From Lenzites betulinus (taxonomy: Eukaryota; Basidiomycota; Agaricomycetes; Polyporales; Polyporaceae), in contig JABYQU010000034.1 of assembly GCA_022264855.1 (NCBI GenBank), positions 1 through 64,000 of the forward strand: a stretch of DNA of 64,000 nt, in the 5' to 3' direction. A program made the translations under genes and the position numbers. The notes below the pieces were generated by a model. That model was given only the letters and a program-made list of their open reading frames with translations, searched no databases and had not been told where the DNA came from. Shown piece by piece: positions 18,083 to 29,853 of the stretch (position 1 is the first letter of the stretch; every line of letters starts with the position of its first letter).

Positions 18083-20475
18083 TCAATGAGAGGGACTAGA
18101 TGGCGCCTCCCAATCCGACAACCAAGAGACGACGAAGCCGATCATCTCTTCGTGGATGAGTTGAATCTCAAGCGGCTCGTCGGACAGCTTGGGCAGGCCG
18201 TACTCGTCGTAGTGATGAACTGCATCTGTTTGATTGATAATATACGGTTACTGAATACCTCGCAGGGAGGATGAGAGATCTGACACGTACTAGGTATGAG
18301 TTTGAATGGCTGCAAGATGGTGTCCGGCCTGTCATGAGCGTATTGGCTGTGAGGAGTGGCCGGTCGCCAAGGGTCGACTGTGAATTGACGGCATAAAGGT
18401 CAACAATTGTCGGATCAGGATCAGTGTCATATGCGTACCTTCGCCATCGATGATCGCCAGGCGGTCCGCCGCAATATCAAAGTCCCCAAGGGCATTCACA
18501 ACGGTGACATTCGGGAACTCTGGCACGACGAACTCCTTCCCCGGGAGATACGCCTAGCAACAATCGAAGCCCGTTGAATTTCAAGAGAGCACATGATAGG
18601 GGAGAAACGCACCTGTTTGCAGAGCTTCGACTCATACGCAAGGTCCATCCGACAGGTAATAATACGGGGGGTTCCTGCGGGCGGGGCTGTCTGAATGCAC
18701 GAGTCAATCAACATGAAACTGGCCACCAAACAGTAAACAAACCCACTTGGAAGTATCCCCACTCGGTGCAGACCTGGAACATCCACAACCGCCATGTCTG
18801 AGATAGGTCCGTGCCTTGATACTTGGAGTCATCGTGCGTTCCGAAGCACTGAGATGATAACCCGCACACTTGTTAGAGCTGATGGTCACTAAAGCATAGA
18901 CGAATGCACTTACCTCCTCGAAGGCACCTCCAGGGCATAACGGCACATATTTCTGTCAAACACCGCAGTTCAGTACAACCCTACCTCTAGGCCATTCTGG
19001 ACCAGAATCGCCCACCTCTTTGATGTAGCGGGCATGGTTGTACACTGGCAGAGGAACGGCGAAGTCGTCGGTAATTGTCACCAGACCGACGCTCTCGTCA
19101 TACTCCGCCGTATCCGCTTCGTTCCAGGGCCGGAACGGCTTGTCGAGAGCCTCACAGAACTCATCCCAGCCCGTGCTTCCAACCTTCGGGTCCCAGACCT
19201 TCCCCTGCCACATCCCTATCGGACTCTAGAACAGCTACTATCAGCGGCAGGCCTTATAGCACGCTGGGCGTAGACAAACCGATATCAGCGAAGCAAAATC
19301 GTCGTCATGCTTGAGCTTCGCTAGTCCAAAGAGGGCCTTTATCGCAGTCCGTGTCGCGGGAACGTCGAGGAGGGCGTCGACGACCTGGAACGAAGACTCG
19401 AGATTCTGCGCGCATTTCGGGTCAGCGGCGCGCCGAACGGTGTCTGAATATTCCCAGAGCTCTAACGCGGCATGGGTGACGCCTACCATGTATGATGAGA
19501 TGGAGACTATGGTGTTAAGAGAGGCAAGAAATATGGCGCACCACTGGAGGCAATTGCCCCGTAGACGAGGTCGGGGTAAAGAACCTTCATATGGGCCGCG
19601 CGGGCACCTGCATACGATCCCTACAATCTTCTATGTTAAACGTATGCTGCAAGAATGAAACCGATGTACTGACACCATAGTATATCCACGGATGGTTGGG
19701 GGCTGTAAGATCCTCGTCTACCCCCGGGAACCGCACGTTCGCCATGAAGTTAGCAGAGTCCGCCGCAGATTGAGCATTGTTCAGCCACCTGAGTCAACCC
19801 TTCAAGATAGGCTCTATAGGTAGGCGAACGGCTTGCAAACGAACGTACCGCAATGAATCGGTGGTAAAGTTCTGCACGGGAACGGAACGGCCTACATCAC
19901 CCGGTAAGTGCTCCGCAACTCACTGCTACCCCTTGGCACACTCGCTGTTGTTGCCTCCGCCTACACGCACCATAATACCGATGTTCCAGAATCACACCAA
20001 CTCCCCCGGTTGCCTTCGTCAAGATCTCCACAATGCCCGTGTCGAGGAACGGGAGCCTGTCCAAGCCACTTGTCTCCCCGCCATCGAGCACAATTACAGG
20101 CGCGTCAGGGCGGGGCCGGTAGTGTCGCGTGCTGACCCAGTATCGCTGCTGGAACGTGTGCCCGCTCGAGGCGTTGTCCGCGAAATGGTCGAGCGGCTGG
20201 GTGAACCAGTGGGCGGGAAACTTTCGCGCGGGCTCGCTCTGTGGCTCCTCCGAAGCTGGGAGGGCTTCAGGGTATGTCTCCGCGGATTGCTGGACGAGCA
20301 GCGGTGCCTGGGCGAGGGCCGGGTTGCTGGTGGTCGCCGTGTTCAGTCGCCACAGATTGACCCCCTGAGGTCCGAGGAGACGCATCTGTTCGATGCCGTC
20401 GCACGCAGCGCGCCCAGCCAGGAGAGAGACGAGTATAATGAGGATGCGCATCCTCGCCATGGTGGTTGCGGTCAA
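18083..20475 (-). CDS. Secreted serine peptidase, family S28
   Basis: This is a lysosomal Pro-Xaa carboxypeptidase/DPP7-type (S28) exopeptidase, in fungi usually secreted. It starts at 20,475 or 20,460 (MARMRILIILVSLLAGRAAC), which gives a clear signal peptide. The family start FPAHWFTQPLDHF is followed by TFQQRYWVS and GVGVILEHRYYG. The catalytic Ser motif GGSYAGARAAH is split by an intron between YYG and GSYAG. The catalytic Asp is in EVDPWRPATPHS, also split, and the His is in DAVHHYDEYG. About nine short introns were traced. The last exon ends LSDWEAPSSPSH, stop at 18,083-18,085. All catalytic residues are present, so it is likely active. Exact ends of some internal exons are not fixed. 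Confidence 0.88.
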
Positions 20476-21079
20476 AGCGATAGCGGTCGTATGCGAAGCT
20501 CAGCCCGCTCCCTCCATCATGGTCTCGCACTGATAATAATATCCCACGAGACTCACATGTATAACAGTACTATACCGTAAAGCACAAGGCCACTGGCAGG
20601 TCGTCGTCCCACGCTCGCCGCTGTGTCCAACGACGATTGCATTGCGACTCAACTCCACGGGTGTTCGCCATTTGATGAAGTGACTTCCCCGCTTGGAGAC
20701 CAGTGAATATTGTAGATATAATACCCATCTTTCCCATATACGTCTTCCTATCCCTGAGCTTGGTTTTGCTAAATTGTTGACGCGGAACGCGTATCTGGTG
20801 TAGCCCATGGGATGGAGGAAGGATTCTACACAACTCGGTGAACGGCGGGAAGTTTCGATCAAGTAGTACTCGAATTAATTGTGCAATGTATACGTGACTC
20901 GGTCTCTTATGCTTCTCCAAAGAGACTGACGTACTCGCACATTCTTATAATAAATGCGAACTACATACCCCTTAAACGCGCTTAAGCTTCATCGCCGATC
21001 CCAGTACTTACTTTCAGCTTTTGTTCAGATTCTATCTGAATTTTCTGGAGGAGTCCTACGTGTACCCAACGTCTGTGCG
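20476..21079. other. Intergenic stretch
   Basis: This is the promoter side of the S28 peptidase gene. No coding region, repeat or RNA gene was recognised. Confidence 0.5.
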
Positions 21080-21534
21080 ATCGATCTCGACCTTCCGCAA
21101 GAACTAGAGGTTGGTTTACGAGCCTAATCTCGACCCTCCTAGGGGGATTATGGAGCAGATCGTTTCCGGATCCTATTCCCACCTCCACATTATCTTTGGG
21201 CCACACTGGCTGCTGCGTTTCCATCACCTGTTCGCAGAATTACCCCCGGACGCGCATGATGTTATAGTCAAAAACCTCGCCAGATCTTGTCCGGACCTCC
21301 AGAACATAGAAATTCGGACGCTGTGCCCGCCGCCCTCGCCATCGTCTTTCCAATCAAATAGTCAATTTATGTCGCCTCGTGTCGATATATACGGCAGGCC
21401 TGATCATCGGCCCCGAAGCGCTCTTTCATTTCGCAACACTCAATTCGCTGGAAACACTTCGCATCTGTCTTGGTACTCAGAATGACGACGCGCTTCTGGC
21501 CATTTTCGGAGACGTAGAGGGCAGGGATTACTAG
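21080..21534 (+). pseudogene. F-box/LRR-like gene remnant
   Basis: The frame from 21,111 reads MEQIVSGSYSHLHIIFGPHW and LPPDAHDVIVKNLARSCPDL. Then, after a shift near 21,385, a second frame reads AGLIIGPEALFHFATLNSLE, followed by TLRICLGTQNDDALLAIFGD and ends at a stop near 21,531. Alternating hydrophobic spacing of this kind is usual in the LRR-like part of Agaricomycete F-box proteins. No F-box itself, start codon context or splice sites joining the two frames were found. It looks like a truncated, frameshifted fragment. Confidence 0.35.
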
Positions 21535-21957
21535 TACTTAGTCACGGTCTATGTCGAACCGTTAACGACATGACCGGGACCGTCGATCGCGACGCGCGAC
21601 GCGTCGCGCACGTGATAGTGTATATGACGCTTGTTAGGTAAGTCAATCTTCCACTGAGCGATAAGTATAGGATATTGAATGGGGCGTTGCGGAAGTACTA
21701 GTGGCTGCAAAGTACCTCGATGAATAGTTCATGAGGGTCGAGGCCTGACCGGTGACTACAAAAGCAGTCAATTGTCCGGGCTTTTTCGCGTCAAAGTAGT
21801 AAGACAATATGATAATTCTTCGTTTGTCTCCCGGGCGCTTAGATCAGGTTAACTCTGCCCGATTTCTTGAATCTTGCCTCACTGGTTTGCCCTCTCTCTC
21901 TTTCCCTCTCAACGCCTCACCGCTCCTCCTCCCGACATACCGCACATGGTCCGCCAT

Positions 21958-23299
21958 GCCTGGTCTTCACTACTCCAAATTCATTCCACCTAGCCTCTCT
22001 ATCAGCGAGCTTGAATGCCAAAAGCTCGATAATGATGCTACCGATATGCTCATCGACAAATGGCTCGAACGTCCGCATCGCCCGGACTCCTATTACGACT
22101 GGTTTCAGCGCGTTCGCGAACGCAAGCACGACGCCAACGCCAGGCAGCGCCGCGAGCAAATACTTCTTTGGAACAAGGGCGTCTTCGTCCCAGAGAACAT
22201 CTTCACGCGCACGATCGACACCGGCCGTCTCATTCCCCTGGACCGCACATGGGTCACCCATGTCTACCACCATCGCTCCATGAGGCGACTCACTATGATG
22301 CCTGTTATATTCAGCATGGTGCGTGCAACCGTGGCTGTACTGGCGGACGTCACGCCCCTAACGTTCGCGCTTTGACTCAGCTCCCAGAACTTATGCTCTT
22401 GCGAGGCATGCACGACCGCGGCTGCGACGACATCTACGTTATTGTAACAGACCTGAAGCGACACGAGATGGACCAAGTTTCCGAATACTTTCAGTACGCC
22501 TGCCAACATACATCTGCGGGATACTGCAAGCCTAGTGTAGAACAGAAGATAAATCACGATTGTAAGTCTCATATGTCCATTCTTCGGCTATTCCGTCCTG
22601 TCGCTCGCGCGCACGCATCATAAGCCGAAAACCTTCCGCGAATTGCTCGTTATTTTGATCGCGTCCTCACCATGATGCCTATATCTAGACCTTCAGTTAA
22701 CTACCGCCATGGATCGAAACCGACGCACCCCCTGTTTCCCCCAAATCGACCTCACCCTCCGCGCGATCCTCCATGAGAAACGCCCGCCCTTCATCGTCCT
22801 CTTCTCGCACCAGACCATGTCCTACTCGCAGATCCTCTTCGCGCACTCACAGTTCGTGCCCGCAAAAGACGTCTACCACGATTTCCCGAGTGGGTGTCCA
22901 AACCCAGGATGCACGGACAACTGCTGCGAGCTCGTCCGGTTCCCGAAGCACGGCGCGAAGGCCGCCGCCGTCCTCTGCGCGCCGTCGAAGAAAGGCAAGA
23001 GGAAGGTCCGGTACCGCTACGGCAGGCGCGTGCGCCCCAAGGAGATGTGCAACTGGATCGACTGCGACGTTTGTTTCTCGGACGACCCGGCCCCGAGCTG
23101 CCCCGCCGGCGAAGGGTGCTCGGAGGGCAGCTCCGAGGGGAGCGAGACGGGGCCGGAGGACGGGCCGGGCGGGCGCGTCAGCTACGCGGGTCTGGTATGC
23201 AGCCGGTGTAAACTGGTCAAGTATTGCTCCGCGGACCATCAGCGGTTGGACTGGGACGAGCACCGGCGGGTGTGCGCGAAACCTGCGGGAGAGTGCTAG
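21958..23299 (+). CDS. MYND zinc-finger protein of unknown function
   Basis: The function is unknown; MYND fingers usually bind proline-rich peptides in partner proteins. Three exons join in frame: 21,958-22,318, 22,381-22,561 and 22,689-23,299, with GT...AG introns of 62 and 127 bp. The start is MPGLHYSKFIPPSLSISELE. The first half, with WLERPHRPDSYYDWFQRVRE and RTWVTHVYHHRS, matches no named domain. The middle has a Cys-rich patch (GCPNPGCTDNCCE) and CNWIDCDVCFSDD. The C-terminus is a MYND finger, CSRCKLVKYCSADHQRLDWD with EHRRVC. Two separate genes (21,958-22,623 and 22,709-23,299) are possible, but the second intron joins them cleanly. Confidence 0.65.
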
Positions 23300-23792
23300 C
23301 GGAGTGTATGTTTGTTTTATCGTTATGTGCGTGAGCTGTTTTGGCCATGCGTTACGATGTACCGGTTGATGTATTATAGCGTACCAGAGTCACGACGTGT
23401 ACTTTGTTCTCCTCCACTGTTTCCCTTCGGTGTCTGCATAATGTAGCCATTGCTGATATCACGATTATTGCTATTTATCCTCACGCTACGACACTACGTA
23501 ACTTCGGGCCGAACGTAGTTCCGATATTCGTACAAAGTCTCGTGCTACAGTCAAGTCGCTTGTTGAACGTTGAACGTTTGAACTTGCATGTACACATGCC
23601 TCGGTTATAGTGCATATAACTCAGCATTAGTACCACGGATTCGGTACATCGAGGAAGCATGGGCGCCCGTCTAGTGTATGATGCAACTGACGTCATCAAT
23701 ACTTCGTACAAGTTACAAACACTTATCTGCACGTACTACATAGGTTCAGCTCATAGTACACATCTTTATCCAACACCTCGCGCACGACTAAC
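23300..23792. other. Intergenic stretch between MYND and NAXE genes
   Basis: No gene or repeat was recognised. It holds the 3' region of the MYND gene and the promoter of NAXE, both on the plus strand. Confidence 0.5.
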
Positions 23793-24890
23793 ATGGCTGC
23801 ACTGAGATTCCTCAATGCCAAACTTGCTCAGCAAGTAACGCTGGTTCCTCGGCAGTGATCAACGCAGATCATGCTGACCGTCGTGCAGATCGACGAAGAG
23901 CTCATGAACGCTGCCGGGGCGTTTAGCCTCGACCAGGTAAGTAGTTAATGACCCAAACATCGTCCGGTGTAGACTGATAGACATTTGTGTAGCTCATGGA
24001 GCTTGCCGGGCTTGCGTGCGCGCAAGCACTCGCGACGGTGTACAGCATGGAGAAATTTCCTCGAGTATTGGTGTGCTGCGGCCCGGGCAACCAAGGAGGG
24101 GATGGCCTTGTGGCCGCCAGACATCTCGGTTTGTAATGCGCCCTTGAATGTATGATCTCGATCGCAAAGCTCATGGTAGCGCAGGAATGTTTGGCTATAA
24201 GCCCGCCCTTTGGTACCCCAAGGTAAATAGTCCACGGACTCCCGTGATATCGGACGTTAATAACTTCTCACATATACTGACTATGCTCAAGCCCGGGTCC
24301 AAAGATATCTACAAGGTTCGCCAGCCGTCTCCAACAAACTGGCAACACGGAGCCACTTCGCTAATCCTCCACCGTCCTCTAGCGTCTCCAACAACAATGC
24401 ACCAACATGCAGATCCCCACGCTCGACAACGCCCCAGACAACCAGTCCCTCCGCGCCGCGCTCGCATCCTCGGACGTCGTCCTCGACGCGATCTTCGGCT
24501 TCTCGTTCCAGCCGCCCGTGCGCGCGCCCTTCGACGCCGCGCTCCCACTCATCGCGCAGTCCGGGCTCCCGATCGTGTCCGTCGACATCCCCTCCGGGTG
24601 GAACGTCGAGAAGGGGGACGTCGACGGCGTGGGCCTGCACCCGGACGTGCTTGTCAGCTTGACGGCGCCGAAGGAAGGCGTGAAGAGCTTCATGGGGCGC
24701 CATTTCCTCGGCGGTCGATTCGTGCCCAAGTATGTGTCTTTATAGGCGTGAAATTTGGTTGCGTTGCACTGACCGTCTTTGAAGGTCTATGGAGGAGAAA
24801 TTTGCGTTGAATCTGCCCAATTACCCGGGCTTCGCACAGATAGTCGAACTTCCGAGGGTGAAGGAGCCGTCCGACGCACAGAAGTTGTGA
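23793..24890 (+). CDS. NAXE: NAD(P)H-hydrate epimerase
   Basis: This enzyme interconverts the R and S forms of hydrated NAD(P)H so that the dehydratase can repair them. Seven exons were traced: 23,793-23,834, 23,889-23,936, 23,993-24,128, 24,185-24,222, 24,292-24,315, 24,383-24,729 and 24,785-24,890. They give [14 protein letters not shown], then [29 protein letters not shown], the loop [55 protein letters not shown] and a C-terminal [15 protein letters not shown]. The YjeF_N fold motifs are all present. Several exons are tiny (14 codons, and 24 bases), which explains why no long frame marks the gene. No transit peptide is obvious. Confidence 0.88.
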
Positions 24891-25191
24891 AGGCGAAAAA
24901 TATTATGATGTCTACCATGTAAATTCGCACCTAGGCGGGAGAATAATAGTATTCTTCAGAGCAATCACGACATGGTACGCTGTAGAAATCGTGTACGAAG
25001 CCGTAGCGGGTATAGATCAGCAGTGACATATCCCAAGTGCTAAGTAGATCATAAGTGAAGAATCGTAAGTAGGTAAAGCACAACATCAACGCGACGGTGT
25101 TAAGCGAGACGGTGACATCGAATCCATCCAAGAGACGTTTTCCCGACGTGTTCTCCCGATACAGGGAGGAGACGAGTGAGTGCGTGTGCAC

Positions 25192-26131
<940 letters not shown>

Positions 26132-26367
26132 AATGGAGGTCGTGGTCGTTGTGCAAGTTTAGCCTGAGGCTGTGGGACGCTTCTCTGCGCGGTCTGAGAT
26201 TCAGAACCGCCAGAGTGTGGGGAAAGAGCCTCACACGATCACGTGACATCAACACGCGACGCGTCTCGCCAGACGCCCATCCCAACGCGTCCAATATATG
26301 GGCGTCTTGTTCGAACGCGTCTTGTCTCTTCGCCACATCCTCATAGCCGCATCCACACTCGCCCAAC

Positions 26368-27942
26368 ATGTCTCGAGCTCATGTTATGCTCCTGAAAAAG
26401 CTATGTCACCATGGAGCGACTTTTGAAAAAGCGAAGGCGATCCTTCACACCGCTTCTCTGAGGACGGCCCAAGGATCCGGATACGAGCTGGGTCAGGGAG
26501 CAAGTGGATTGCCCGCTATATGCGCGTATATAGCCGCGGAAGAGTGAGCATCTACTCCTCACTCACGCGTTATAATAATGTACGAACGCGACGCAAGATT
26601 GGGGGATGCCGACGTGACCGAGAAGATCGCGCAGACCGCATCCTGCCTCAAGCCCAAAGTGTTCAAGACCACCCTAAACACTGTCAAGGGTGCGCTCGCA
26701 GCCGCGTCAAGGTCTGCGACATCTTCGCCCTCGAAAGCTGCGCGTAGTGTGTCATACAACACGCTGCTGACAGAGAACAGAATTGGGAGAAAACTTTTGG
26801 TCCAGCGGTGGATGCAGGACGCGGAGGATGCGCTCTTGAGCAACCGCGAGACGCGCCGCAAGTTCTCAAATCACGACGCTGTCACCGTCGCGGTATTCTG
26901 TTGGACGTGTCAACTTATGGGGGTGAGTTCATAGGATGCTTTGCACACGAAGGCCACATGGTTGACGAAGCCGCTGTGCGTTTAGTCGGGCAAGAAAGTA
27001 AACGTGGAGACGATGCTGGATACGTACGACATTCCTTCGGACGTGTTCACGGAGATCACGGAGGCCCTACACGAGCAATGTCGGGACACTGCGAAGAAGA
27101 TCGAGGAGGGCGTCGCGGCGCTCAAAGCGAACCTGTCCCCCACCAAATCTGCTGCAACTTCTGTCTCTCCCGTCAAGCCCGCTGCGTCTCCCGTCAAGTC
27201 ATCCACGCAGGTAGCGCTTCCTCCGCCACTCGTCCCGCCCACCCCATCGAAGACTGCAGCACTGACCCGGAGCCCGTCAAAATCCGCTCTACGCGCACCA
27301 AGCGCTGATCTATCTCCTAGGAAGACGCCGTCGCACAAGCGCAAGGTTGCCTTCGACGGCCCGCTCGACGAGGCGGACGAGTTGGAATTCGATGCGCTCG
27401 CGACACCGTCAAAGCGCCAAAAGTTCTCGTCGCCAATGAAAGAGCTGCCCGGAACAACAAGCACCCCGCGGAAGTCGTCGCGGCTCGCACAGCTGCCCAT
27501 CCACGAAGTGTCAGAGGAGACTGAACTCGGGGAGCAGGCCGCAGGGGGTTCTACGCGCGACGTGCTGGACCTCCTCCGACATACTCGAGGTGCAGGAACA
27601 GGGTCTGTGCCGTCTACCCCGCGCAAGACTCGCACCGCCTCACAGCCGTCTTCAACGCACTCGAACCGTTCCACGCGGTCCGCACGCTCGCAGAACACGA
27701 TGCCTTCCAAGCGGATGACCGCTTTGCCTACGGTGTTCGAGGAGCGTGTTCGGAGACGGCGGTATCGTCCAGCGTTCGCAGACACGCAACAGTGGCTGCG
27801 GGGAGATGCGCGCATGGAGAGAACGTTGAAGCCATGGGCGGAGAGGTGGCGGGAACTGGTGGGGAAATGTGGTGGTGATGTGTGGGAGGCTGCGAGGGCG
27901 GCTGGGGAGGATAGGAGAGGGGTCCTCGCAGTTGAAGCTTGA
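26368..27942 (+). CDS. ORC6: Origin recognition complex subunit 6
   Basis: ORC6 is the smallest subunit of the replication origin complex and has a TFIIB-like N-terminal domain. Three exons are joined: 26,368-26,543, 26,598-26,922 and 26,986-27,942. Exon 1 gives MSRAHVMLLKKLCHHG and LGQGASGLPAICAYIAAEE, the family hallmark. Exon 2 has LGDADVTEKIAQTASCLKPK and the cyclin-fold segment KFSNHDAVTVAVFCWTCQLM. Exon 3 gives KKVNVETMLDTYDIP, then a long Ser/Pro/Lys-rich linker full of SPxK/TPxK sites (likely CDK targets) and a basic segment KRMTALPTVFEERVRRRRYR. The product ends VLAVEA. The long disordered tail is typical of basidiomycete ORC6. Confidence 0.85.
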
Positions 27943-28467
27943 AGCTTGAAGCCGCGAACCGAGCTTGGGATTTATTTTCCACAGCGGAACGTTTATTGGA
28001 CTCCGGGCCTGCTGTGACATATACCATGCGGGAGTCATGCACCCTCCTCAGTTGAGTAACGCTGATGTTGTCGACCAAATTATGGATATCTGTAGCTTAT
28101 AGTATGTTTTCTGTCATGAAGGACGTCCGTCATGTTGAGCCAAGCGTCCTACGTACGGCATGCTGAGTCGCCATATTTGAACCCTCAGGCCTCAGGCGTA
28201 AGCTTCATCGACATCAGGCAAGTTTGCGTCCGCAACATACGTTTACATGGTACCGGTTCATGGTATGTTTTACTTCGGTATCATACAAAACGCCGTAGTA
28301 CTACAGGAACATGGACGGTGTAGATCTGATTGTGATTCACTGCGGAGATGGAAAGAAGAGAATTCGACACTGTTGTACACCTATGCGACGGTCACCACAT
28401 CTACGATCCTGTAATAAATCAGAGAAAAGGTACACCGCAAAACAATAGAACGCCAGCGCCCCCAAGC
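27943..28467. other. Convergent intergenic stretch
   Basis: This lies between the stops of ORC6 and the BTB gene. A triple TTGAAGC repeat sits at about 27,935-27,950. Nothing else was recognised. Confidence 0.5.
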
Positions 28468-29574
28468 TCAACCCGCTAAGTCCGTCTTCTCGAGCTCTGT
28501 CCAACTCGGGAGGCCAATGACTCCCGGAAGTTCCGCCCACAGCCTTTTGCGGAGCGTATCGACGTCCTCCCGGAAACCTCTGCGGCAGGGCTGGCACACA
28601 TTCGGGTCCGATGCAAGCTCGTCGATTGCCTGCACGGGATAGTGGAGCGACCCCGTGCGCACGACCCATGCGCGCGACAGCCGCGATCCCAGTCGTACAA
28701 ACGCCTTCTGGCACATGCCCGGCTGGCCCTGGCACCTCTTCACCGGCACGCGTCCGCTGCAGTCCTGGCGGATGAAGTCGAGGATGGCGTCTATCCGATG
28801 CTGGAACATGAGCGTGTAATCCCGTAGGTCGCGTGCGGAGAGCTCCGAGGAGGGCCGGGATGGGTGTTCGACGAGGAGCTTCGGGTGGTCGCCTTTGAGG
28901 ATGTCCGGGAGTCGGTAGAGCGAGAGGAAGTAGAGCGCGGTGGGGACGATGATTCGTACGTCGGTCTCGCGCGCGAGGTTGAGGAGGTGCAACGGGTGCA
29001 CATATGGGTACGTGAGGTCGCCAACGGGTGGTGTCTTGACGGCGCGCTCGACAAAGCGGTCGTGCCCCGCGAGCGTGTACGGCCACGTCTGCAGGAGATG
29101 TCGGATGGCCTCGCGTCGCAGGTAGGCGATGAAGTATTTTGTCGCGAGCCGGAGGATGCCCGCGACATGGTAGAAGTCCTCGATCCCGCGATGCTCGAAC
29201 GATCTGTCTCGGCAGGTGAAGGGGATTGGGATTATGGCGAACGCGTAAATGAGTACAGCGATCTAACACAGACGGCGAGGGGAACGGACGACGCACACTC
29301 ACGCTCCGTCGTACAGAGCCCGGATGAGCACGCTCAGCTCCGTTGGGTGATCGTGCATCCGCACTACCGGACACCCGTCCGCGACGTTATCATCGCCGGG
29401 TATTGGCGTAGACAGTTCGAACATAGACTGAAAGACTTCAGAATGTCGCGCGAGGACCCCGCGATGTACTTTGAACGCGACTGCGTTGTCGGCCTCTTCA
29501 GCGAGAAGTATAATGTTTCCATCCTCGAACCACGGTTCGCCCCGCACAGATTGCGGGATTGTCGCCGGATACAT
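28468..29574 (-). CDS. BTB/POZ domain protein
   Basis: BTB proteins mediate protein-protein contacts, often as cullin-3 adaptors; the function of this large Agaricomycete family is not known. Two exons join through an intron at 29,204-29,302. Exon 1 (29,574-29,303) reads MYPATIPQSVRGEPWFEDGN, VAFKVHRGVLARHSEVFQSM and VVRMHDHPTELSVLIRALYD, the BTB core. Exon 2 continues FYHVAGILRLATKYFIAYLR, RREAIRHLLQTWPYTLAGHD, VPTALYFLSLYRLPDILKGD and a Cys-containing C-terminal region (CSGRVPVKRCQGQPGMCQ). The stop is at 28,468-28,470. Start choice is the first in-frame ATG before the conserved WFEDGN. It is divergent from MON1. Confidence 0.8.
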
Positions 29575-29853
29575 GCGTTTCTACCCACACCCGCACTTGG
29601 ATTTACCGGTGCACAGCAAGGCAGTTGGGGCAGCAGCGTTGGTAGAGTACTATGCGAGCGAGATGGTGGTTCGGAGGAGTGCAGACATTCAGAAGAGACG
29701 CTCGTTACATCTTGCTTCATCTCCGCCACCACCAGCTGCATGGGATGTTCTAGTCTTGCCCGAATATCCAACGGAGAGCCTTAAGACCTGGTCCTCAATT
29801 CTCGGAAATGATACCTTCTGGAGCCATCCGAACACAAAGACTTCTCACAACTA

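Noticed and set aside
22060..22623. Separate 187-codon gene in another frame of the MYND gene
   Set aside because: Only its end coincides with exon 2; the spliced model explains the coding better.
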